From Poteriospumella lacustris (taxonomy: Eukaryota; Sar; Chrysophyceae; Chromulinales; Dinobryaceae), in the NCBI GenBank assembly GCA_008000375.1, contig SMOI01000405.1, forward strand, positions 1 through 20,525: 20,525 nt of DNA. The letters run 5' to 3'. A program made the translations under genes and the position numbers. This document shows positions 9,549-17,614 of this stretch, in pieces. A model generated the notes under the pieces. The model was not told where the DNA came from. It saw only the letters and a program-made list of their open reading frames with translations, and ran no database searches. Position 1 is the first letter of the stretch, and every line of letters starts with the position of its first letter.

Positions 9549-9983
9549 CACGACTGGAAGGTAGTCTAATATCACTATGCAGCCTTGAGAGAGCGGTGAA
9601 TACATGCATAATTCTCATTTGTGGATAGAAATGATACATACTGGTATGTACGAGTTCACCAGTGGGACGGGGTCTCACATCCCATAATGAACATACAATT
9701 TACGAACTTCACAGCTACTATGCATTACTAAAGGACGAATATGTACAAGTTGAGTTCTCCACCGGCTAGTTGCGTCGAGTTGTGGTCGTCGTTCTCTCTT
9801 CTTCGAAGGTCGATGTTCATCGATTAGTTTAATGCCACATGTCACGTCCATCAGTACTGACAGCCCATCGGACAAAACGAATACTGCAAAGTATCCTTTT
9901 CCATTCCTTTTCGTTGAGTATTATTTCACCTGGGGGTTTCTTCGGGTCTCGTGTATTCAAAGGAAACGCAGAACGAGGGGAAG
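9549..9983. other. Intergenic interval, no gene seen
   Basis: 435 bp between two plus-strand genes. It should hold the 3' UTR of the armadillo-like gene and the promoter of the NDC1-like gene. Short frames starting at 9832 and 9839 cannot be spliced in frame to the downstream gene through the GT at 9891 and AG at 9961-9962. A 5' UTR intron is possible but unproven. Confidence 0.6.
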
Positions 9984-12347
9984 ATGCTGCCCATTCAGTA
10001 TGCGACGTCGCGAATTCTCGCGTGGTCGGTCTGGCTGTGGATTAGTGTGCATTTGTTTTATGTTAAGGATTTGATCGGCACGTTCAAGCAAGGTAGAGCG
10101 AGCCTGTCGGTGGATGCTTTAATCGTGTTTCTCGTTGTAGCAGCTGTGCTGCTGACGTATCAGATGTTGCTGAACCAACGCTTGGTCAAGGACGTCGCCT
10201 CCTCCATCAATTCTTTCGGTTGTGATGCCTTTTTCATTTTGAGTTTCGTTGCTTTCGCCATGGTGGGTCAGCAGTTGAAGTTGCACAGCCCATTTTCGTT
10301 GCAGACGAATGTGGTGATCGCCATCGCCTTGCTAGTCGCGTTCAAATGGAAAGGCCGCTTCGTCGAAATTCGTGCCGATCGAACTGTATCTCGCTTTATG
10401 AAGTCCTTTTCTGTGCATGTGGGTGACAAGAGCTTGAAAGCGGCAATTCTGTTGCTGCCGCTGTATCTGTTGAAAGAATTTGCCGCCTTTGTCTTCCTCA
10501 CGGCGGTGTTGCGGAGACCTTTGACGTGGCAAACGCCCATCTGGCATACAGCGCAGGTAGTTTTCCACGGTGTTTGGATGAACTTCCTCTTGGACTACGC
10601 GATGGTCACGTTGGAATACTTCCTCTTCCACCCGATCAACTTCACCCAATCGCCCTGGGTACAAATCATCCCCAAAATGGGTCTTCGCTCTATCAAGGGC
10701 ACAACGGGAGGAAATCGCACCACCAATCCTACGAACTCTACTACAGTGGTAGGCGGTGAGCATTTCTTGATGGACTATCTGCACGGCATGACTGACGGAA
10801 AGGCACCGTCGCTGCCTCGCAAGGTGACGCAGACGGGCAAAGGACTGTTGCAGACCGTGCGCGACTCATACCATCGATCATTGTCTCAATTGCAGCGCAA
10901 GTCAGTGGATAGGAGAGGAGGGGCCGAACCAACGTCAGGCACCAGCATGACGACAACGTCTCATGACGCTCGCAGCCCAAGTGATACGGGGCACACGGGA
11001 GACGCTGAGTGGTTGGGCATTCAACATTTCGTGTTCACCTCGCACGCCACTCCTACAAAGGAACATCAATCCTCTGGATGGACATCGATGCTGTTGGCCC
11101 CTGTGTATGGATACTTGGAATGCCAAGCCGTCTTCGATTTGCATCGTATCACGCGGTCGAGCAAGTTACGTCGGGAGCCATTGTTCCGCGCGCATTTCGA
11201 AGAATGGCTGTCGGGTATTTTGTCGTTCTTCTTGACGGTGAACGTGCAACTGAAAGAAGTGCTACACTTTGTCAAGGATCCGTACGAAACGGAAGATTTC
11301 TTGAAGGATATGTCGCGGTTGACCTCGACGTTGTCGACGAACGGTGCCGCGGCCAACGCGGTGGCGCCGTTACCGATCGGTGTCGAATCCATGATTCAAA
11401 CGCAAGGTCAAGGAGTGGGCTCTATCAATGCGCCATTTACGTTTCCACGCAGCCCTGAGCGTCGATATCAGCAGTCGTCCTTCGTGTCGTCGACCCAGGA
11501 CACGTCGGCCACGAAGGCTTCGTCGGCATCGACCAGCAGCAGCAGCAAGTCCGACCAGCGCCATTACCGATCGTTCTTGGTTAACAAGTTGGTGCAACAC
11601 GTCTTAGTCTCCCTTCGCCGTCGATCAACACCTGTTCCTTGGTTGCTGACGTTGGATGGGTGGCTGTGTCAGGGTGAATTGTCGGTGCATATGGCGTGTT
11701 TCTTGTGCCTCGGGGCGGTGTATCAGTTCATGGGCTTTTTGTGGCAACTGCCCCTGCGCGGCGAAGTCTCCGATCGCAAGCGCGGAGGCAGTGGTGGCGA
11801 AGTCACGTCGTCCCTGCGTCGTTATTTCGCGCATTGCTTCTCGCCATTGTTTGCGCAAGAGCTGGTGAATGCGTTGGATTCGACGTCGACGTTGCTGTAT
11901 TTGGCCTTGGCCGAGGATCGCACCGCGTTCGGAATGAAATCGACGGGTGCGTTGCTGCCCGTGGTGTACGTCTTGCTGCTCTTTGAAGAAACCATCGAAG
12001 AGATCATTGATCTGTTGCATCAGACGCACACGACGAAGTTGTCAATGGCCAAGGCGATGATGGCCACGTCCGCCGCCGGAGCCTCAACCGGTGCCAATGT
12101 CGAAGTGAATTCAATGTCGGCCACGGCCTCCTCCGATTATGGAGCGGTGAGCTACCGTCGATTCAAACTGAAATCGCTACAATCGTTGCCTCGAGAGCTC
12201 ATCGCCCTGAGACGTGGCGTGAAAGAAGCGTTGGCGAAGATTTGGCGCGCCTATTTCGATATTTTGATTGTCCAAGAGCTGCCAGTCGAAGTCCAAGCCA
12301 GGGCTTTGGAGTATCGCCGCGCCGCGATGGTCAGTTACGGCAAATAA
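9984..12347 (+). CDS. NDC1-like nuclear pore membrane protein
   Basis: Single exon, 787 residues from ATG 9984 (MLPIQYATSR); the frame is open slightly further upstream, but only from a GTG. Six hydrophobic helices occupy about residues 11-27, 43-63, 80-96, 107-122, 152-176 and 189-215, the usual NDC1 arrangement. The large soluble half contains LECQAVFDLHRITRSSKLRR (about residues 376-396), which fits the NDC1 pattern of a buried A-x-x-D-L helix followed by S-x-x-R-R-x-x-(L/V)-F. It also contains LALAEDRTAFG (about 640), which fits the family's L-x-x-x-EDR-x-G near the C-terminus. Two Ser/Thr-rich, low-complexity stretches (about residues 250-350 and 490-530) are probably disordered. NDC1 anchors the nuclear pore ring in the pore membrane. 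Sequence identity to animal or fungal NDC1 is low, so the call rests on topology plus these motifs. Confidence 0.75.
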   Translation: MLPIQYATSRILAWSVWLWISVHLFYVKDLIGTFKQGRASLSVDALIVFLVVAAVLLTYQMLLNQRLVKDVASSINSFGCDAFFILSFVAFAMVGQQLKLHSPFSLQTNVVIAIALLVAFKWKGRFVEIRADRTVSRFMKSFSVHVGDKSLKAAILLLPLYLLKEFAAFVFLTAVLRRPLTWQTPIWHTAQVVFHGVWMNFLLDYAMVTLEYFLFHPINFTQSPWVQIIPKMGLRSIKGTTGGNRTTNPTNSTTVVGGEHFLMDYLHGMTDGKAPSLPRKVTQTGKGLLQTVRDSYHRSLSQLQRKSVDRRGGAEPTSGTSMTTTSHDARSPSDTGHTGDAEWLGIQHFVFTSHATPTKEHQSSGWTSMLLAPVYGYLECQAVFDLHRITRSSKLRREPLFRAHFEEWLSGILSFFLTVNVQLKEVLHFVKDPYETEDFLKDMSRLTSTLSTNGAAANAVAPLPIGVESMIQTQGQGVGSINAPFTFPRSPERRYQQSSFVSSTQDTSATKASSASTSSSSKSDQRHYRSFLVNKLVQHVLVSLRRRSTPVPWLLTLDGWLCQGELSVHMACFLCLGAVYQFMGFLWQLPLRGEVSDRKRGGSGGEVTSSLRRYFAHCFSPLFAQELVNALDSTSTLLYLALAEDRTAFGMKSTGALLPVVYVLLLFEETIEEIIDLLHQTHTTKLSMAKAMMATSAAGASTGANVEVNSMSATASSDYGAVSYRRFKLKSLQSLPRELIALRRGVKEALAKIWRAYFDILIVQELPVEVQARALEYRRAAMVSYGK

Positions 12348-12799
12348 ACGACTTCGCGCATCTGTAAAAGCTAAGTGGCTACCTCATGCAGTCCACGTTC
12401 ATCCTCCTGATTTGATGGTCCACGGATGCTCTCTGATTCACAAGATGTTTACACATAGCATATAGAAGATTTTCTTTTTCTTTGATGACCACCATCGATG
12501 TGAATCTTGTTCGCGGGGGATTCGTTCCCAGGAGACTATCGGCGATTGACGAAGGAAAAATGACAGTGAAGTACAATGATGTACACATATTGTAGCATAT
12601 ATAGTGGTGATTAAATCGTATGAAATGTACAAGCCCAACATGTCCAAACTGGCATGGCGGTGTGGCCGTCCAATGATTGATATCCAGTATGGGTATCTTG
12701 ATGAATTCAACAACAGCGACTTAGTCACAATCCAACTCAGCCTTTTGGCAGTGCTGCATTTGCTGAAGCTTACGTTAATAAAGCGTTTTAACGTGGACA
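12348..12799. other. Intergenic interval, no gene seen
   Basis: 452 bp between two plus-strand genes, AT-richer than the coding regions. It probably contains the 3' UTR of the NDC1-like gene and the promoter of the DUF2306-type gene. The plus-strand frame beginning at 12604 lacks an ATG at its head and runs out of frame into the next gene, so it was not called. Confidence 0.6.
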
Positions 12800-13777
12800 A
12801 TGAAGAGCGACAGCACCAAGGAAGCGAGTTCAACGGTCGAAGCGCTGGACATCGAACAACCAGACGATATCAAGTTGTTGAGTAACGGAAAGCTGTTTTA
12901 CGGATATCCGCGCTCTGTATGGATCGGTACATATGTTGGTTCGATTACATTCTTCGTTTTGAACAACATTTTCACGTTTTTGTTGACGGGCTTCGCAACG
13001 TACCCGGCAGTTGGCATCATTCCCATTTTAATCGACGTGTTGTTCATCATCCCCGCTTTCTTTTTGGCGAGAAAAGGTTTACAAGAAACAGCTGATGAAA
13101 GTCATCCAGATCCGCCTGGTTCCTGGAACGTGTGGATGTTAATTGCCTACTCGTCAATGTTCTACATGGGTCTGCTGTGGGGCCTGCAGAGCTACTTTAA
13201 GCAGGCTATGTGGACCACCCCACGGTGCCAGCATTTGGACGGTCAAACGTCTGCACAATATGACCAAGCCTGTTCGTGGGCGCAGCATAGCAATTTGTTC
13301 TATTTCCACGCGTTGACGGGTCCGTTGGTGTTGATTTGCTCCGTGTTCAACTTCATGAAGTTCAGTCGCGGCCTGGTCTTCGACATCCAATGGCATATTT
13401 GGGTCGGTCGTCTCCACAATGTGACGTTGTTGTTGGCCACCATTGCCGCTGTATTGTTAGCGGGAGTGAGTGCGACACCGGAATGGATCAAAGCTGGGTT
13501 CTACATCCTGGTGGTGCTGTGGGTACCAACGATGCTCATGGGTTGGTACCATGTCCGCCAGAAGAATATCCCCATGCACAAGCGTTGGATGACTCGTAAC
13601 TTCGCTCTGACTATGTGCGCCGTGACGTTGCGGTTGTACAATGTCTTGTCGTTGGGCAACACGCCGTATTACCTGATGGTCTACCTGTCGTTGATCCATC
13701 CCGTGCTCTTGGAGATCTACTTCCAATACGAGAACGACTGTGACCGTGTCTGGCTGATGGGTTTCTTTTCGAAATAA
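12800..13777 (+). CDS. DUF2306-type polytopic membrane protein
   Basis: Single exon, 325 residues, from an ATG at 12800. About eight hydrophobic helices lie near residues 38-62, 69-90, 112-131, 166-185, 207-224, 231-249, 264-281 and 288-307. The motif set matches DUF2306 membrane proteins, which are known mainly from bacteria and some protists and fungi: FHALTGPLVLI (169-179), WHIWVGRLH (198-206) and MHKRWMTRNFALTMCAVTLR (259-278). Histidines at 170, 199, 206, 251 and 260 sit near predicted membrane boundaries and could bind heme or metal, but that is inference. The molecular function of the family is not established to my knowledge. There is no signal peptide beyond the first helix; the N-terminal 30 residues are polar and probably cytosolic. 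Confidence 0.78.
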   Translation: MKSDSTKEASSTVEALDIEQPDDIKLLSNGKLFYGYPRSVWIGTYVGSITFFVLNNIFTFLLTGFATYPAVGIIPILIDVLFIIPAFFLARKGLQETADESHPDPPGSWNVWMLIAYSSMFYMGLLWGLQSYFKQAMWTTPRCQHLDGQTSAQYDQACSWAQHSNLFYFHALTGPLVLICSVFNFMKFSRGLVFDIQWHIWVGRLHNVTLLLATIAAVLLAGVSATPEWIKAGFYILVVLWVPTMLMGWYHVRQKNIPMHKRWMTRNFALTMCAVTLRLYNVLSLGNTPYYLMVYLSLIHPVLLEIYFQYENDCDRVWLMGFFSK

Positions 13778-15183
13778 ACAGTTACAAAGCCTCTGTTGTT
13801 CCAAGAAGGGGGAACGCTCTCATATACATGATCTGTTAGAACCGCTGTACCCACCTCTACGATGCGTCCCCCCCTTGCTAGTGTTATACTCACATCTTCC
13901 TTCCCCTTCTCCTCCCTTTCCTATTGAACTGTTCATTTGACGCTTCATCATTAGATCCCCCAACATCAACATTCATTCATTTTTTTCGTTATTCGTTTCG
14001 CGATTAAACTCTGTAGCCATTTCTGTGTCGCCTTCTTTCGTTTGTCATTGCCCTTTCGGTCGGTGACAGTGTTTTCGCCTCATTCGTAGACCAGACCCCC
14101 CCCATTGTGTTTCTTCACACGATATCGACCGATTCCCCCGTAACTAACTCTATTAGCGCACACCCAACGGTTCTGGTGGGGTACTTCTCGCACAAGTACG
14201 TAACGGTAATGCGTTCAAAAAACACAAAAAGCGTCGCCGCAGCGAGCTGAGCGGTGGATGTGTCATTTCGAATTAATAATTGTGTGCGAATTAAAGAGCC
14301 TCTCAGCCTTTAGGAAACGAAAAACAATCCAACGTACACCGAGCGGAAGAAGAAGAATGTTGTTTTTGTGGAGAAACTACAACGAATAGGAATAACACAT
14401 TCACCTGCACACCACCGCACAGATAGACAACACCGATACACCGCACAGCACACAGCGCACGTGTACACTTGACATGTACACTGACACACCTGCGCCAATC
14501 GAACGAAGAAATAAACGCGATGGTGAGAGACACACCCGCGTGAGCTAAACACACTCTGCTAATCGACAATTGGCCGGACGAGGTCAGAGGTGTGTTTACC
14601 GACACGACAGATGACGCACAAGACCATCGACCAAACAAAAACACTTCGCGGCGGCGGAAGCGAACAATTCATAACCACAAGCTACTCGCTATCTGGGCGC
14701 GAAACCGACCAATGTATACGGAGTGCGTGGTGTACACTTCCGATTCGTCCGTCGTTCAACATGTGACCAAAGCAGAAGCCGAGACGGGGCGTAGACTAAT
14801 GAACAACCCGCAAATCAAACGTGATGAGCTCATCCATGTCACCGCTATCCTGCGACGCCGTTGACCAGCGCCGTATATACAAAACACAAATTGACGCACA
14901 GGAAAAGACGAAGAAAAACAAAACAAAAAAAAAAAAAGCAACGAATGTGGGGCACACGCTGAAGGGGGGAGGGAGAATGGAGAATGGGGGAAGAGACGCA
15001 GGCCAGGCTCACTGGCTCTGGCACTGGCTGCTGCCTCGTGACGAAGTGGGTGGAGGACAGAAGCACACACACGCGTAACCCCCCCCAGAGCTTGAACAGG
15101 CAACAGCTGCCTCTGATACTGATAAGACCGCGTTCGTCTTGCGTAGACTCTCGCGATCGCGGTGACTACCGCGCGATCTCCGC
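13778..15183. other. 1.4-kb gene-free interval between convergent genes
   Basis: This interval lies between the stop codons of the plus-strand DUF2306-type gene and the minus-strand exchanger gene. From about 13860 to 14110 the plus strand is strongly pyrimidine-rich, and from about 14330 to 14940 it is rich in A and C, ending in a poly-A-like run near 14920-14940. Poly-C runs occur at 13868-13874, 14096-14103 and 15079-15086. The longer open frames here start without ATG or look compositionally driven. I see no tRNA, rRNA or recognisable repeat element. It probably consists of two 3' UTRs plus spacer; a noncoding transcript cannot be excluded. Confidence 0.55.
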
Positions 15184-16870
15184 TCATGCGAGGACGGAGT
15201 AGAAATACGCCAAAAACGCGATCTCCGCGACGTACGCCAGGACCATCGGCGCGATCATCCACTCGCGCAACACCCAGTTCGACTGCCACACGACAACGTA
15301 ATGCACGACGATCGTGATCATCATGCAAAAGACCGAAATCGCCACGCCGTCGTCTTGCAACGCATCGTACGGCTGGCCGCGGAACACGATGCTGTACAGC
15401 AGCCACGGCAGACCCAGTCCGATGAGGTTGTTGAACGTATTCGACCCGAGACAGTTGCAGCACGACACGTCGCCAAACCCATGACGCGACACGACCATCG
15501 ACGACCAATGCGCGGGGAAGTTCGACGCCCACGCGGCAACGGTGATGCCCATGACGGCGCTGCTGATGTGCCACCAGTCCCCGACCAGCGTCAAGGCCGC
15601 CGTCAACACGTACGACAAGATCGCCAGCCATACGATCGTCACGCACATGCTCCAGATGGCGCGAGACTCACTTCCAGGCCGACGTACATCCGGTGTCGTG
15701 AGAAAGATGGCATAGCGTAAAGGGAACGCCATGTAAAAGAAGCCCTTTTGAATGGCGCCTGACTCGCGAGGCAGCGACAGGATGTCCAGGTACCGGTCTC
15801 CTTGATCGAAGGCCGAATCCATCCTACACCAACACACGGCAACAGACGTCAGAAAGTGACGATGCGACACCGCACAGCAGCCGCAGCCGCAGCAGACAGA
15901 AGAAGACGACTTACATGGACTTGGCCTTCACTTCTTCGACGGTGATCTCCTCGCTCACTTTGGCGATGGCGAGGTTCAGATCGTCCGACGACGCCACCTT
16001 CGAGTTATTCGACGATGTGGATAGCCGGATGCCTTGTTCTACGTCTGCGACTGTGGGTATCTCGGGGAGGGCTGCGTTGCCGTCATGCTCAGGCGGCATC
16101 TGCAGAGGAATCGTCGGCACGGAGGATTCGGCGGAGGTCACCGAGAGCTGATTGATCAGCTGCCGCTGACTGCTGACCTCGCCAGTCTCTTCTACTACAT
16201 CCAACTCACGACTGTTGTCGCTCTGCCGTATTACCTCCGCCCGGTCCGTCGGCGGATACCACCATTTGCGGCAGAACTCTTCGATCAAATAGAAGTTCCC
16301 GTCGAGAACGCAATACGCAACGTAGGCAGCCACCAACGCCAACGAATACTCCCACGATATCGTCAGACAGCTTTCCCATTGCTCTTTCTGGAACGCCGTG
16401 TTGAACGTCTTCGCAAAGTGACCATTGCCAACGGTCCACAGGACCAGCAGACACGACAAAAAGTAAATGAGCGTCTCTCGTGTGAACACATACGGATCCA
16501 GCTTCATGACGCGATCGGGGCACACGTAAATGGACGTTCCGATGGTAAACAGATGGTTGAACAAGTTGCCTCCCACGACGGCACCCACTCCGATCGCCGA
16601 ATGAGAAGCGAACAAACCCGCCACCGCCACGAAAAACACCGGAAGGGACAACCCCGTGCCGATGAAGATGGATCCTGTGAGAGCGTCGGATAGTTTGTTG
16701 CGTTTGCAAAATGCAGCTAATGCGGGGACGCCATATTCTTCACACACGAAAGAAATGGCCCAAAACATCGCAGCGATGCCCAGCAGGACAGGAATAAACC
16801 CGCCATTCTGAAGCCATGCTGGTGTGGATACATGATCGTCCGCCGCGGCACAGGACGAGTCAGTTGACAT
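15184..16870 (-). CDS. NCKX-like (SLC24/CaCA superfamily) cation exchanger with altered ion-binding residues
   Basis: Two exons on the minus strand, 16870-15915 and 15823-15184, split by a 91-bp intron (GTAAGT to GTAG) inside a Met codon; the protein is 531 residues. It has two hydrophobic halves joined by a long acidic, Ser-rich cytosolic loop (about 205-370), as in K+-dependent Na+/Ca2+ exchangers. The alpha-1 repeat (about 62-110) includes IGTGLSLPVFF and IGVGAVVGGNLFN. The alpha-2 repeat (about 405-462) includes ITVAAWASNFPAHW, GFGDV and GSNTFNN. In canonical NCKX proteins, alpha-1 has a Glu after the Pro and alpha-2 a Asp after the Pro; here they are Val78 and Ala423. The Asp of the GSN-(I/V)-F-D motif tied to K+ dependence is Asn450. 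The fold is clear, but canonical Ca2+ transport is doubtful. There is no cleavable signal peptide evident. The gene is tandem with the SPX-EXS gene, 744 bp apart. Confidence 0.85.
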
Positions 16871-16875
16871 GATAA

Positions 16876-16884
16876 AAGAAAATG
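16876..16884 (-). promoter_or_regulatory. FPR-like element upstream of the exchanger gene
   Basis: Reading on the minus strand, CATTTTCTT matches the oomycete flanking promoter region CAWTTTNYY and ends five bases before the start codon. No clear initiator (TCATT) accompanies it, so this may be chance. Confidence 0.25.
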
Positions 16885-17533
16885 GGTTGCGAGGTAGAAA
16901 TTAAAAATAAGCCCCCAAAACGCAAACAGCGTCGGTGTTGAAACAAGGAAACGCTGCTGGGTGCGTTCGTTTGATTGGAAAGGTCTCCCGGTTTTCTCTT
17001 TTAAAAACTCCACCAATTGGCTGCCATTCCGCTTCAGATGGTCCACCTTGACTTTCTTCGATGATTGATACTCTGTGATCTATACTCCGTGATACATCAG
17101 CTGTTGAATCTACTGCGAAATAATGCGATGCGCTGCGGCAGTTCCAGTTCGAAGCGGCCCACCAAAGGCGCCGAAGTCGACGGGCTGTTGACGAATTCCG
17201 AGCCGACGGACGGAACAGCTCCAACAGCTCGCAGGTGCGCAGCGCAAAACGGGACTGTGGAACAGCCCTCTACTACATACAGTGCATGGCGGCAGCTGCC
17301 CTCGCTTCGTTTCTACAGGGAGGGAAGACAATGGAAGAGAGTGTAGATAGAGTTACACTGCGGCGAAGATGTATTCAGATGTATTCAACCGAAATGTGCG
17401 CGGAAAAAATACAAAATGAAAATAAACAATGAAGAATAATTTTAAGGTGGACCGCACACTAGAAACATACAATATACATGCGGGTTGTACGGGTTACTAC
17501 AACGAATATCGCCGCTTGAGAAGGATGGAACAA

Positions 17534-17556
17534 AGAGAGAGAGAGAGAGAGAGAGA
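17534..17556. repeat. (AG)n dinucleotide microsatellite
   Basis: A 23-base uninterrupted AG run, 58 bases beyond the stop codon of the SPX-EXS gene. It reads as (CT)n on the sense strand of that gene's 3' UTR or flank. Confidence 0.95.
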
Positions 17557-17614
17557 TGGTGGGTCGTGGTTGGTCCTGGATCCTCCACAAGGATCAAAAC
17601 GCTGCCCATAAAAT

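Larger units (their letters stand above)
16871..17614. other. Intergenic interval between two minus-strand genes
   Basis: 744 bp covering the 3' flank of the SPX-EXS gene and the promoter of the exchanger gene. A plus-strand open stretch (17065-17346) contains an ATG-led segment with moderately GC-rich third positions (from about 17128), but no recognisable domain and no splice evidence; I did not call it. The only other visible structure is the AG repeat at 17534-17556. Confidence 0.55.

Noticed and set aside
9832-9962. Extra 5' coding exon of the NDC1-like gene
   Set aside because: The GT at 9891 and AG at 9961-9962 could form an intron, but neither nearby ATG joins in frame to the main exon.
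14592-14864. Small plus-strand frame in the convergent interval
   Set aside because: It starts with GTG; the ATG-led part is only about 50 codons and has no recognisable features.
14756-15646. Minus-strand frame of 296 codons, rich in Arg and Val
   Set aside because: It overlaps the second exon of the exchanger out of frame and runs into low-complexity 3' flank. The real frame has both the alpha-2 repeat and a clean splice junction.
16034-16693. Plus-strand frame of 219 codons
   Set aside because: It is antisense to the first exon of the exchanger, lacks a domain and does not begin with ATG at its head; a shadow of the real coding strand.
17065-17346. Small plus-strand gene between the two minus-strand genes
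   Set aside because: The frame has an internal ATG and moderately GC-rich third positions, but no domain, no splice support and no promoter signal.
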